A stretch of 64,000 bases of DNA from Dongia deserti (GTDB taxonomy: Bacteria > Pseudomonadota > Alphaproteobacteria > Dongiales > Dongiaceae). Below are positions 1 through 8,139 of this stretch, one piece after another. Numbering within the stretch: position 1 is the first letter of the stretch; each line of letters starts with the position of its first letter. The position numbers and the translations under genes were made by a program. The notes under the pieces were generated by a model. It had not been told where the DNA came from. It worked only from the letters and a program-made list of their open reading frames with translations, and searched no databases. The stretch lies in NCBI RefSeq assembly GCF_003574735.1, contig NZ_QORW01000009.1, positions 215,053 through 279,052 of the forward strand, given 5' to 3'.

Positions 1-141
1 GGATATGGCGTGGAGACGGCCCGCTCCGCCGCGCCAGATCACCTTTTCCCACAGGTGGCCAACCTCGCGCTTCTCCTGCGCGGTGAACGCGCGTGTCTGA
101 ACGATGTCTAGCGCGTCGGCTGCGCGCTGCCCTGCATTCAT
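1..141 (-). CDS. Partial hypothetical protein (N-terminal 47 residues)
   Basis: An open frame runs from an ATG at 141 off the left edge of the window, so only the first 47 residues are visible. They begin MNAGQRAADAL and contain a helical, charged stretch (AQEKREVGHLWEKVIWRGG). No family is recognised from this fragment. The codons have the GC-rich third positions of the neighbouring genes and there is no competing frame. The stretch 142-244 between it and the next gene shows nothing I can name. Confidence 0.5.
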   Translation of the reverse strand, partial: MNAGQRAADALDIVQTRAFTAQEKREVGHLWEKVIWRGGAGRLHAIS

Positions 142-244
142 CGTCGTTCCCCAAGCGATTATGACTTTCGACTGAGCCTAGCGACCGATGGTTAATCAAA
201 GGTTGGGAACGCTGACCTGCTGACGACGGATCGCGCGCTGCTGC

Positions 245-892
245 TCAAGGCTTTGTGGCGCGCTTGGCTTTCATGCGGCGGATGAAGGCCTCATTGCGCG
301 GCCATCGGCCGGTGGCACGCCAGGTTGCGAAGCTTTCGAGCAAAATTCTTCCGATTCCGAAGAGCAGCATCGGCAGGAGGATCGGCGCCAGCACAAGCAG
401 CATCAGCGTGACGCCGACCTTCTCGACGAATGTCGGCAAGGCGCCGGGACCGAGGATGGTGCGCAGCGACGCGGCGATCATCCACAGCACGATCCCGTCG
501 AGCAGCAGTGCGCCGATACCAAAACCGGCGCGGCAGGCGATCGCGTTCGCCCAGTACGAGTCGAGCAGAAAGCCGGCCATCGCGATCGTGCATTCGCGTG
601 GGCCGGGACCGAATGCGATCCAGTTTCCGATGGCGGCGAAGGATCCGATGACGAGGGCGAAGAACCCGGAGGCGAGCACGCTGCGCTGCAGCCGCTCGCC
701 GAGCACAAGGGCGATACCGGCCGCGACGAAGACTGCACCGGCGAGGAAGCCGAGCCAGCGCGGGCCGTTGATGGCGCTGCTGTCGAGCGGCCCGAGATCG
801 AAGGCAGCGAGCATGGGAACGACGCCGCTCGCGATGCAGATGAAGGCGATCAGGATGCGGACGGCGGGTGATGGCATGCTTGGCGTGGCCAT
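245..892 (-). CDS. Hypothetical multi-pass membrane protein
   Basis: A 215-residue protein with about four or five hydrophobic segments: roughly residues 11-31, 47-64, 72-93, 123-147 and 158-180. The C-terminus is short and basic (RRMKAKRATKP), which suggests a cytoplasmic tail. A CTIAM segment near residue 101 and a single cysteine near 119 are the only other marks. No family is recognised and no catalytic motif is visible. The start at 892 lacks a clear Shine-Dalgarno sequence, so an internal ATG at 877 is possible. It stands alone between the partial gene and the dodecin-like gene. Confidence 0.65.
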   Translation of the reverse strand: MATPSMPSPAVRILIAFICIASGVVPMLAAFDLGPLDSSAINGPRWLGFLAGAVFVAAGIALVLGERLQRSVLASGFFALVIGSFAAIGNWIAFGPGPRECTIAMAGFLLDSYWANAIACRAGFGIGALLLDGIVLWMIAASLRTILGPGALPTFVEKVGVTLMLLVLAPILLPMLLFGIGRILLESFATWRATGRWPRNEAFIRRMKAKRATKP

Positions 893-1008
893 CTGTTGCG
901 TAACGGTGACGCCCAGGGTAGCCGCGCTTGGTTAAGCAATGATTGTGGGCGTATAAGGGAAGGGCCCTGCCGGCCTTCGCGGCGCGGCTCACAAGCTGGG
1001 AGGAAACA

Positions 1009-1242
1009 ATGGCGGAAAGCGTCTACAAAGTCCTCGAGCTGATCGGAACCAGCACCAAATCCTGGGAAGACGCGGCAATGGTCGCGGTCAACCGTGCCTC
1101 TCGCACGCTGCGCGACCTGCGCGTCGCGGAAGTCGTGGAGCAGGACCTGGTGATCGAAGGCGGCAAGGTCGAAGCCTTCCGCACCAAGCTGAAGGTCTCC
1201 TTCAAATACGAGGAAGAAGTGGCACGGAAGAAAGCGCGCTGA
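1009..1242 (+). CDS. Dodecin-family protein
   Basis: A 77-residue protein of dodecin size with the usual beta-alpha-beta-beta order: MAESVYKVLELIGTS, a helix (WEDAAMVAVNRASRTL), then EVVEQD and a long strand ending KVSFKYE. Dodecins form hollow dodecamers that store or buffer flavins. The frame is open further upstream, but the ATG at 1009 follows a good ribosome site (GGGAGG, 998-1003) and matches the family start. The Trp that stacks on flavin in characterised dodecins (LRWFEVVE) is Val here (LRVAEVVE). Family membership is therefore clear, but flavin binding is not assured. Confidence 0.9.
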   Translation: MAESVYKVLELIGTSTKSWEDAAMVAVNRASRTLRDLRVAEVVEQDLVIEGGKVEAFRTKLKVSFKYEEEVARKKAR

Positions 1243-1243
1243 G

Positions 1244-1990
1244 CTATCTCCTCCAATCCATTTCCGCAATGCGCGGATCGGCCGCAAAGGTATCGCGGCC
1301 GAATTCCAGGCTGGATCTCGGAAAGTCGCGCACGGCTTGAACTCCAGTGGAACCGACGCGGATGCGCCAGCTTTGCCGCTCGGCCGGTGCCTTGGCGCGA
1401 AAAGCGCGACAGGTTAGGAGCGCGATATTGAGCCGGTGTTGCGGGTCGCGCACCGAGGCGAAGCGTATGATCTCGACGCCGGCCGCCCGCGCTTCGTCGG
1501 CCAAGGCCTGGCATGGCGCGTAATCGGTCGGATGCATCCAGTCCTTGCGCCGGCGCAAAAAGGGTGGGCGTGTCAGATCGATCGCTTTCCCGCTGCCGTA
1601 GCGCATGGAAAAGGTGGTGTGTTCGCTCGCATTGCTGGGCCAGGGCGTCGCAGGTGATTCGGCGAAGAAAAGCAGCCGATAGAAGGCCAGCTCTGCGATC
1701 GCAGTCTCCACTTCGGCGGAGGCATAGAAGACACCCGGCGACAGCCCGGCCGGGCGAAAGCGGGAGCCTCGCGGATAGGGTCGGTAGCGGAACGGAGTGA
1801 ACAGCAGGTAGTGAAGATCCCGGCATTCGATGGGAACCGTCGGCTTGGTCGCGTCGATCAGCCGCTCGAGCCGCTCCTGTTCGGCGAGAGAATCCACCAG
1901 CGCCAGGGTGGAAACGTGGTGCTGCCCCTCCACCACGCGCCAGCAGGCGCCTGCCGCGCGGCGCGCATCACGCAACGGCGCGGCGGGCAT
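1244..1990 (-). CDS. RES-domain toxin of a type II toxin-antitoxin pair
   Basis: A 248-residue protein with the RES signature: a basic FRYRPYPRGSRFRPAG stretch (about 67-82) followed by GVFYASAEVETAIAELAFYR, which carries the conserved Arg, Tyr and Glu residues of the family. Characterised RES toxins act on NAD+ (degradation or ADP-ribosyl transfer). The coding region overlaps the 3' end of the upstream antitoxin gene by 23 bases and has no ribosome site of its own, so translation is probably coupled. At about 248 residues it is longer than minimal RES toxins (about 150-230) because of an N-terminal segment of about 60 residues. The toxin role is inferred from domain and context. Confidence 0.85.
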   Translation of the reverse strand: MPAAPLRDARRAAGACWRVVEGQHHVSTLALVDSLAEQERLERLIDATKPTVPIECRDLHYLLFTPFRYRPYPRGSRFRPAGLSPGVFYASAEVETAIAELAFYRLLFFAESPATPWPSNASEHTTFSMRYGSGKAIDLTRPPFLRRRKDWMHPTDYAPCQALADEARAAGVEIIRFASVRDPQHRLNIALLTCRAFRAKAPAERQSWRIRVGSTGVQAVRDFPRSSLEFGRDTFAADPRIAEMDWRR

Positions 1991-2357
1991 CGAGATAGGC
2001 GATTGTTTCGAGAAGCCCCGCGATGTTCATGATGCGCTGGAGCGGAACGCCGCCCAAGGCCGTGTTCTCCACCCGCAGCCAGGCCTGCGCCACCCGCTGG
2101 TCACCGCCCACGATCGAATCCAGCGAGCGATAGAGGCGCACCAGCAGAAGCGCCAGCTCGAACGGCTTCTGTCCAGGAGGCAGAGCATAGGCCCCACTGC
2201 CCATGCGCGACACGGTCGCCTCCGAAACACCGATGATGCGTGCCAGTTCTCTGTTCGAGACGTCCAGCCGCGCGGCCGCGCGCAAGGTGGCCTTGGTGAC
2301 CAGGGCGCCGTCTGCGCTTTCGTCGGGATGCCTGGCAGTAACAGAGGGTGATTTCAT
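1968..2357 (-). CDS. Xre/MbcA/ParS-type antitoxin (DUF2384)
   Basis: A 129-residue protein. An N-terminal helix-turn-helix (LDVSNRELARIIGVSEATVSRM, about 31-52) is followed by the toxin-binding DUF2384 region (LALLLVRLYRSLDSIVGGDQRVAQAWLRVENTALGGVPL), which ends close to the C-terminus. This is the normal partner of RES toxins: it neutralises the toxin and represses the operon. It lies first in the operon and overlaps the toxin gene. A strong promoter sits so close to the ATG at 2357 that the mRNA may be leaderless. Confidence 0.88.
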   Translation of the reverse strand: MKSPSVTARHPDESADGALVTKATLRAAARLDVSNRELARIIGVSEATVSRMGSGAYALPPGQKPFELALLLVRLYRSLDSIVGGDQRVAQAWLRVENTALGGVPLQRIMNIAGLLETIAYLDARRAVA

Positions 2358-2364
2358 GTGGAAT

Positions 2365-2394
2365 AATATACCGGAATATTTCCATGGAAATCAA
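2365..2394 (-). promoter_or_regulatory. Promoter with embedded palindrome for the RES/Xre operon
   Basis: Read on the minus strand, TTGATT (2394-2389) is followed after 18 bases by TATATT (2370-2365), a near-consensus sigma70 pair. A perfect 14-bp palindrome (ATTTCCATGGAAAT, 2378-2391) spans the spacer and the -35 box and is a likely autorepression operator. Only 7 bases separate the -10 box from the ATG, so transcription would start at or next to the start codon. Confidence 0.6.
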
Positions 2395-2477
2395 GGATAC
2401 GGCTGCTTCGAAGGGGCGACTGCACGCAGGCCGCAGCCTGTTTGGCTGCGGCCCGGCGCTGTGGTCTGCGACAGCGA

Positions 2478-3425
2478 TCAATTCGCGGCCGGCAGGCGGT
2501 CGAGAAAAGCGAGCATGGCGGCGGCGATCGCCGGTTCCTGGCTCTCGAGCGCGAAGTGGCCGGCATCCAGCAGGTGCACCTCCGCGTCCGGCACCAGTTC
2601 CTTGAATTTCTCCATCCCTGCCCTGGTGAACACGGGATCGTTCTTGCCCCACGTGATGAGCATGGGCGGCTGCAGCTCCTTCAGGAACTGCTGCCACCTC
2701 GGATAGTTCGCGACGTTGTCGCGGTATTGATACAGCAGCTCGAGCTGGATCCTGTCGTTGCCGGGCCGGTCGAGCCCAACCTGGTCCATGGTCCAGGAAT
2801 CGGGGCTGATGAGTTGCGGACGCGACTCGCCCGTCACGTACTGCCACTTGGTGCCTTCTGCGGTGATGATGTCGCGCACCGGCGCTTCGGTCTCCGGCGT
2901 GCGCTCCTTCCAATAGGCCTGCAGCGGCGCCGTGTTCACCGGGTGCCAGCCGTCGATGCTGGTGACCGCGTTCTGCACCACGATGCCGCGCACTTTTTCC
3001 GGATGCTTGATCGCGAGGCGGATGCCGACCGGCCCGCCGTAATCCTGCATATAGAGCACGTAGGCGGTGAGGCCGAGCTGCTCGGTGAAGCCTTCGATCA
3101 CGTTGGCGAGATTGGCGAAGGTGTAGTCGAATTGATCGACCGACGGCGCGCTCGACTGACCGAAGCCGGGATAGTCCGGCGCGATCACGTGATATCGGGT
3201 GGCGAGGTCCGGAATCAGATTGCGGAACATGTGGGAGGAGGACGGGAAGCCGTGCAACAGCAGCACGGTCGGCGCCGAGGTCGGGCCAGCCTCGCGATAG
3301 AAGATGTCGAGGCCATTCACCTGGACGGTCTTGTAGGCGACTTCGTCGGCACTGGCGGGAAGCGAGGCGAGCGATGCCGCGGCCAGAACAGCGGCGGCGG
3401 CCAGGATGCGATGGACTTTGACCAT
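2478..3425 (-). CDS. Exported alpha/beta hydrolase, haloalkane dehalogenase/epoxide hydrolase type
   Basis: A 315-residue protein with a Sec signal peptide (residues 1-26, hydrophobic core then ASA-DE) and a complete alpha/beta-hydrolase fold. The oxyanion motif LLHGFPSSSHMF is near 57-67. The nucleophile elbow MQDYGG puts Asp at about 128, as in haloalkane dehalogenases and epoxide hydrolases rather than Ser esterases. A likely acid lies in GKNDPVF and the catalytic His in DAGHFALES. It should act in the periplasm. It is divergent from a CGNR-type regulator, with an inverted repeat between them. The substrate is unknown. Confidence 0.87.
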   Translation of the reverse strand: MVKVHRILAAAAVLAAASLASLPASADEVAYKTVQVNGLDIFYREAGPTSAPTVLLLHGFPSSSHMFRNLIPDLATRYHVIAPDYPGFGQSSAPSVDQFDYTFANLANVIEGFTEQLGLTAYVLYMQDYGGPVGIRLAIKHPEKVRGIVVQNAVTSIDGWHPVNTAPLQAYWKERTPETEAPVRDIITAEGTKWQYVTGESRPQLISPDSWTMDQVGLDRPGNDRIQLELLYQYRDNVANYPRWQQFLKELQPPMLITWGKNDPVFTRAGMEKFKELVPDAEVHLLDAGHFALESQEPAIAAAMLAFLDRLPAAN

Positions 3426-3442
3426 GGGAGGCTCCGTGTGTT

Positions 3443-3467
3443 ACCGTTCAAGCAGCATGTGAACGGT
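3443..3467. promoter_or_regulatory. Inverted repeat between the hydrolase and the CGNR regulator
   Basis: Perfect 8-bp arms ACCGTTCA / TGAACGGT are separated by 9 bases in the 91-base divergent intergenic region. The placement fits an operator for the CGNR protein controlling both directions. A looser related half-site (TGAGCGGT) occurs at about 3502-3509. Confidence 0.45.
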
Positions 3468-3516
3468 TACGCCAGCGCGCCGTAACCTGTCAAGTGGTAT
3501 TTGAGCGGTTTCAACG

Positions 3517-4089
3517 ATGGTTGATACGAGCACTGAGGAGATACGGGAGGGCTTTCCGTTCCTAGGCGGCCGCTTGTGGCTGGATTTCCTGAACTCCGCG
3601 CCCGCCGCGATGGGCGAATTGATCGCCACGCCGGAGGATCTCGGGCGTTGGGCCGCGGCGGCGGGGATCGCACGGGATGGCCGCGCCCACTTCACGCGCG
3701 GCGACCTGGCGACCGCGCACGCCCTGCGCAGCGCATTGCGCGGTATCTATCACGCACTGTCGGAGGGAACGGCACCGCCGGCCAAGGCGATTGCCGAGAT
3801 CAACCGGCACCTGGCCGAGGCGCCGCGCTTGCGGACGCTCGAATCGGCAAAGGGCCACCTGCGCGTGACGGAGACTCTGGAAAGCGACGTGTTCGGCCGC
3901 ATCGCCTCCGACCTCACCGACTTCATCGCGGGGTTCGAGCCGCACCGCCTGCGCGCATGCAACGGCCCCGGCTGCAGCCTCGTCTTCTACGACACCGCCC
4001 GCAACGCGACGCGCCGCTGGTGCTCGATGGCGGCGTGCGGCAACCGGCACAAGGTGGCGCGCCACCGCGCCCGCAGCGCTGCCAACTAG
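3517..4089 (+). CDS. CGNR zinc-finger transcriptional regulator (ABATE domain)
   Basis: A 190-residue protein. The N-terminal part (FLGGRLWLDFLNSAP ... LRSALRGIYHAL) matches the ABATE domain found with CGNR fingers. The C-terminus carries the zinc site: CNGPGC (about 148-153) followed by WCSMAACGNRHKVARHRAR, including the diagnostic CGNR tetrad. Such proteins are thought to be stress or ligand-responsive DNA-binding regulators. It is divergent from the exported hydrolase and is the obvious candidate to regulate it. Start ATG at 3517. Confidence 0.85.
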   Translation: MVDTSTEEIREGFPFLGGRLWLDFLNSAPAAMGELIATPEDLGRWAAAAGIARDGRAHFTRGDLATAHALRSALRGIYHALSEGTAPPAKAIAEINRHLAEAPRLRTLESAKGHLRVTETLESDVFGRIASDLTDFIAGFEPHRLRACNGPGCSLVFYDTARNATRRWCSMAACGNRHKVARHRARSAAN

Positions 4090-4090
4090 G

Positions 4091-4705
4091 CTAGCCGGCG
4101 CTTGCGTGCCAGCGCGGCCTGTAGCCGCGCGCGAGGATGATGAGAAACAGCGGCGGGGTGATGAGGTCTGCCTGGCGCACCGCGCTGCGCGGCAGCGCTT
4201 CGGTGTAGCCGTCGAACGACCAGCGCAGCAGGCGTTGGCCGCGCACGGCATAGGCGGCGCCGTCGATCGCGATCATTGCGCTGTCCGGCAGATCGGCAAC
4301 GATGTGCTTCTGCGCGACGGCGTCCCTGCGCGAGGCGCGGCGCTCATCGTGCAGAATGCGGTCCGCCGCGTCCGCCATCAGCGGTGGCTCCGCCAGCGAG
4401 AGGAACTGCAACGCCTCCTGCCGCCGGCAGAAGAAGCACGGCCGATGCCCGGCGCTGAGCGCCGTCACCTCATCGAGGAAGAAGAGCGAGGTATAGCCAT
4501 CGCCCATGGCCTCGTGCTGATTGCCCTTGTAGTGGATGTCGCAGCAGATCCAATGCCGGCTGGCCCACCGGCGCTTGCCGAGGGTGCGATCGTCCCGATG
4601 GAACTTTCCGCCGCGATTGCCCATCATGGTTCCGCGCGCCGCAGTGGCGACGAGCTCGCCGAAGGGGTTCACGCGGTTCTGCAGGGGCATAAGGGTCTCC
4701 GCCAT
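4091..4705 (-). CDS. Conserved-looking hypothetical protein with Cys pairs
   Basis: A 204-residue soluble protein. Notable parts are HWICCDIHYKG (about 51-61) and GHRPCFFCRRQEAL (about 86-99), in which a CxxC sits in a basic setting and could bind a metal. I do not recognise the family. The coding region ends one base away from the end of the CGNR gene (stops at 4089 and 4091), so the two are convergent with no room for a terminator. Codon usage resembles the neighbours. Confidence 0.65.
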   Translation of the reverse strand: MAETLMPLQNRVNPFGELVATAARGTMMGNRGGKFHRDDRTLGKRRWASRHWICCDIHYKGNQHEAMGDGYTSLFFLDEVTALSAGHRPCFFCRRQEALQFLSLAEPPLMADAADRILHDERRASRRDAVAQKHIVADLPDSAMIAIDGAAYAVRGQRLLRWSFDGYTEALPRSAVRQADLITPPLFLIILARGYRPRWHASAG

Positions 4706-4801
4706 CGTCGGTGCCAGACACTGCGCCGGCAGTGTGACGGAGTGTGTCAGCTGCCTTTACCGCGCGACCCGGATCTTGCACCGGATCCGCGTGCCGCAAG
4801 C

Positions 4802-5491
4802 TCACGACCTTGTTCCCGGCTCCCAGAGCGGGCGCGCCATGGTTTCGGCGTAGCTCCGGAACATCAGGTTGAACGAGAAGCTGATGCGCAGCTCCTGGCT
4901 GGCATTGGCATCGACTGAATGGCACAGCCAGGCGGGGAAGAGCAGCAGCGTTCCTTCGGTGACCCGCACCACCACCTCGTCGGTGTTCTCCGCGGTCAGC
5001 GCGGTGACCGGCGGGCGGACGATGCCGGCCTGGGGTCTCGGATCGTGGAAGTCGATGGTGTCGGCCCCCGGTGGCGTCCTCACGTAATAAACGCCGCTCA
5101 GATAATTGTTGGGATGGCTGTGCTCGGGATGGGCCGCACCCGGCGCATTCACATTGGCCCAGCAGCCACTGACGAGGATGCCGGCATGGCTGACCTTGAG
5201 ATAGGAGAGCGCGCCCTGCGCCGCCGCCTGGACGCAGTCGATGAGCGCGCGGAACGGCGCGCGTTCATGCAAGTCATGTGGCGATTGCCAGCTCTGCTCA
5301 GGACGCAACGACGAGAGCGGCGCGCCGATCTCCCCGAGCGCGGCGATGAGGGCGGCGTTCATCGGTTGGAACACGCCGCGTGCCAGCTCCGCCTTCCACA
5401 CGAAGGACGGAAACATGCGCAGGATGTCGGTCTTCTCGAACCGCACGCTGCGCGTGAGTTCTGTGCGCTCTGACTCTGTGCGCTCGGGCAT
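4802..5491 (-). CDS. 2OG-Fe(II) oxygenase-like protein (TIGR02466 type)
   Basis: A 229-residue double-stranded beta-helix protein. The iron site is visible as HPEHSHPNNYLSGVYYV (His plus acidic partner) and, downstream, LLLFPAWLCHSVDAN, which holds the distal His followed by RISFSFNL with the 2-oxoglutarate-binding Arg. The layout and the phrase NNYLSGVYYV resemble the TIGR02466 family of putative 2OG oxygenases. The frame is open to 5545, but the ATG at 5491 gives the better N-terminus. The substrate is unknown. It is monocistronic. Confidence 0.8.
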   Translation of the reverse strand: MPERTESERTELTRSVRFEKTDILRMFPSFVWKAELARGVFQPMNAALIAALGEIGAPLSSLRPEQSWQSPHDLHERAPFRALIDCVQAAAQGALSYLKVSHAGILVSGCWANVNAPGAAHPEHSHPNNYLSGVYYVRTPPGADTIDFHDPRPQAGIVRPPVTALTAENTDEVVVRVTEGTLLLFPAWLCHSVDANASQELRISFSFNLMFRSYAETMARPLWEPGTRS

Positions 5492-5578
5492 GGCCACGGC
5501 CTCTCGCGAGGCAAAGTGCACCGTCAGTATACGCCCCTGGCACAAGCTGGGAAGGAGCGAAGCCGGGGCGAGGCCAGC

Positions 5579-6181
5579 CTAACTCCTAGGGCTGGTCGCC
5601 CGTTCCGTGGCAACCTGGGACCCGTGGTGTGCCGACCAACGGCGCTCCAGCTCAGCGCAGAAATGCTCGACCTGTTGTGCGTCGAAGGCCGCCTTGGGGA
5701 ATGCATATGTGTGGATGGAGGAGACCCGAACTGCAAAGAAAGGGTCCGAAACGGTTACCTGAAGAATGCATTGCCAGGAGAGATGTGTCAGGCACTCTTT
5801 CCCTTCGATCGTCAGGCCCCTTCCGTCGATCGCGTAGCGAGAGCCTGCTTTGGACATCTCGGCGTTACCGCGCCCCGCCACTATTCGCACCCGGGATTGC
5901 ATCGCGGAGAAGGCTACGAACGCGAGCGGGATCGTCGCCGGGCTCCAGGTGTAAAACGAACTCGCGTCAGCCGACTGGTTCGCGAACTCGATCAGCGACA
6001 CCATGGCAAACAGCAAGGCGCCAGACACGAGCAGCTGGAACGCCCAGAATAGTGGATCACGACGGCAGGTCGCAGCGATGTGACGCCATGCAACGGTGCT
6101 CATCTGCTTGCCTTCGGCCAGGGTCGTGTCCCTGGCCTGCACGATCGACAGTGGCATGGATTCCGCCGCTGCAACGGTCAT
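5579..6181 (-). CDS. Membrane protein with YcxB-like domain
   Basis: A 200-residue protein. Two hydrophobic segments lie near residues 46-66 and 80-95, followed by a soluble domain (SRYAIDGRGLTIEGKECLTHLSWQCILQVTVSDPFFAVRV ... AFPKAAF) that matches the YcxB-like pattern: a strand-rich domain with 'W..i..v' and 'ipk.af' signatures. YcxB-like proteins have no established function. ATG 6181 follows a G-rich ribosome site (GGGGGGTGAA). The frame also opens at a TTG four codons upstream, which I reject. Confidence 0.7.
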   Translation of the reverse strand: MTVAAAESMPLSIVQARDTTLAEGKQMSTVAWRHIAATCRRDPLFWAFQLLVSGALLFAMVSLIEFANQSADASSFYTWSPATIPLAFVAFSAMQSRVRIVAGRGNAEMSKAGSRYAIDGRGLTIEGKECLTHLSWQCILQVTVSDPFFAVRVSSIHTYAFPKAAFDAQQVEHFCAELERRWSAHHGSQVATERATSPRS

Positions 6182-6298
6182 TTCACCCCCCAATCACCTG
6201 GATCCATCGAACCGAACTCACTTAATTCCTTCGAGCAGAGCGAACAGCAATCTCGGGAAATTTCATTCCGACCCTAAATCCCCCATTCCGCACAGCGT

Positions 6299-6622
6299 CT
6301 ACGCGAGGAGTCGCTCTGCCATTCCCCAGGCGACGTGGTTCGCAGGATCGACTGCAAAGCCATTGTCCAGAGGAGCGTCGCTCGGCGCGAGGAGAATGTG
6401 AACAGAGGTCGCCTGTTCGCCACCAAGTGGAAATCCGTGCCAGCGCGAACGCAGCAGAACGCGCTGGTAGAGGCTGTTCTGGTACTCGATCGGCTGATCC
6501 AGGTGGACCAAAGCCCATTCGATATCGTTGCTCGAGCGAACCAGGCGCTCGATCGTACCGCGTCGAGGCAGCTGGCCGGCTAGTTCTTCGTTCTGATCCA
6601 AATATGAGAGAAGCAGCCGCAT
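6299..6622 (-). CDS. 107-residue hypothetical protein coupled to comM
   Basis: The ATG at 6622 is separated from the comM stop (6627-6625) by two bases, a TGA-nn-ATG arrangement typical of translational coupling. The protein is 107 residues, soluble, with a helical N-terminus (MRLLLSYLDQNEELAGQL), a strand-rich middle (SNDIEWALVHLDQPIEYQ ... YQRVLLRSRWHG) and a C-terminus ending AWGMAERLLA. No family is recognised. The WALVHLDQPIEYQNSLYQRVLLRSRW segment looks like a small ligand- or effector-binding beta domain, but that is only an impression. Confidence 0.6.
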   Translation of the reverse strand: MRLLLSYLDQNEELAGQLPRRGTIERLVRSSNDIEWALVHLDQPIEYQNSLYQRVLLRSRWHGFPLGGEQATSVHILLAPSDAPLDNGFAVDPANHVAWGMAERLLA

Positions 6623-6624
6623 GC

Positions 6625-8139
6625 TCACCGCCCCGGCAACACGCGCCTGTAGGTCAACGCCTCCGCCACATGGATCTGCTTGATGGCGCCGCCGCCTTCC
6701 AAATCGGCGAGCGTGCGCGCGACGCGGAGCACGCGGTGGAAGCCGCGCGCGGACAGACGGAAGCGTTCGATCGCTTGGGTGATGAGCTTGCGGCTGGCCT
6801 CGTCGAGCGAGGCGACCTGCTCCAGCAACTCGCCGTCGCATTCGGCGTTGGTGCGGATGCCGTTGCCTTTCTGCTTGTAGCGCTCGGTCTGGATGGCGCG
6901 CGCCTGCGCCACGCGGGCGGCGACTTCGGCGCTGCCTTCGGCGGGCGGCGGGAGCGTCAAATCGGTGGCGCTCACGGCGGGCACGTCGATGTGGAGGTCG
7001 ATGCGGTCGAACAAGGGGCCGGAGATGCGGCTCTGGTAATCCTGCGCGCATTTGGGCGCGCGGCCGCAGGCCTGCACTGGGTCGTCGAGATGGCCGCACG
7101 GGCACGGGTTCATCGCGGCGACCAGCTGCACGCGCGCGGGATACGTGACATGCGCGTTGGCGCGGGCGATCGAAGCGCGGCCCGACTCCAGCGGCTGGCG
7201 CAAGGCCTCGAGCGTCGCGCGTTGGAACTCCGGCAGCTCATCGAGAAACAAGACACCGAGATGCGCAAGCGAGATCTCGCCGGGCTTGGCGCGCTGCCCG
7301 CCGCCGACCAGCGACGGCAGCGAGGCCGAATGGTGCGGATCCCGAAAGGGACGGCGCCGGCGCAGCTTGCCATCCTGCAGCAGGCCCGCCAGCGAATGGA
7401 TCATGCTGGTGTCCAACGCCTCCGCGGGATCGAGCGGCGGCAGCAATCCCGGCAGGCGCTGCGCCAGCATCGACTTGCCGGAGCCCGGCGGGCCCACCAT
7501 CAAGAGATTATGATTGCCCGCTGCCGCGATCTCCAGCGCGCGCTTGGCGCTCTCCTGGCCCTTGATGTCGCGGAGGTCGGGATAGATCGCATCTTCTTCG
7601 GCGAGCTGCGGCTTCGGCGCGGAGAGGATCTGCCGCCCCTTGCAGTGATTGATCAGCGCGATGAGATGATCGGGCGCGAGCACGTCGAGCTCGCCGGCCC
7701 ACGCTGCCTCGCCGCCTTGCACCTTGGGGCAGATGAGACCCATTCCTTGGCGCGCGCCGAACATCGCAGCGGGCAGCACGCCTGCGACCGGCGCGATCGA
7801 GCCGTCGAGCCCGAGCTCGCCCAGGCACACGTGCTGCGCGACATCATCGGGCGTGAGCGCGCCGAGCGCGATCAGCATCGCCAGCGCAATCGGCAGGTCG
7901 AAATGCGTGCCTTCCTTCGCGAGGTCTGCCGGCGCCAGATTCACGATGATGCGCTTGCCCGGCAGCGCCAGGCCGATCGCCGTCAAGGCGCCGCGCACGC
8001 GCTCCTTGCTCTCCGCCACCTGCTTGTCCGGCAAGCCGACGATGGCAAAGGCGGGAACGCCACCCGCCATCTGCACCTGCACATCCACGCCCAGCACATC
8101 GATGCCCTGGAATGCGACAGTGCGGACGCGCGCGGTCAT
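6625..8139 (-). CDS. comM: YifB/ComM-family Mg chelatase-like AAA+ ATPase
   Basis: A 504-residue protein (E. coli YifB is about 506) with an N-terminal Lon-like domain (MTARVRTVAFQGIDVLGVDVQVQMAGG ... GLPDKQVAESKERVR) and an Mg-chelatase AAA+ core: Walker A GPPGSGKSML, Walker B VLFLDELPEF, and the Cys-rich insert NPCPCGHLDDPVQACGRAPKCAQDY. The C-terminus SARGFHRVLRVARTLADL is also typical. ComM is a hexameric helicase that promotes branch migration during natural transformation in Vibrio and Acinetobacter; YifB is widespread in non-competent species too. The frame is open 27 codons upstream, but ATG 8139 fits the family. Confidence 0.95.
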   Translation of the reverse strand: MTARVRTVAFQGIDVLGVDVQVQMAGGVPAFAIVGLPDKQVAESKERVRGALTAIGLALPGKRIIVNLAPADLAKEGTHFDLPIALAMLIALGALTPDDVAQHVCLGELGLDGSIAPVAGVLPAAMFGARQGMGLICPKVQGGEAAWAGELDVLAPDHLIALINHCKGRQILSAPKPQLAEEDAIYPDLRDIKGQESAKRALEIAAAGNHNLLMVGPPGSGKSMLAQRLPGLLPPLDPAEALDTSMIHSLAGLLQDGKLRRRRPFRDPHHSASLPSLVGGGQRAKPGEISLAHLGVLFLDELPEFQRATLEALRQPLESGRASIARANAHVTYPARVQLVAAMNPCPCGHLDDPVQACGRAPKCAQDYQSRISGPLFDRIDLHIDVPAVSATDLTLPPPAEGSAEVAARVAQARAIQTERYKQKGNGIRTNAECDGELLEQVASLDEASRKLITQAIERFRLSARGFHRVLRVARTLADLEGGGAIKQIHVAEALTYRRVLPGR

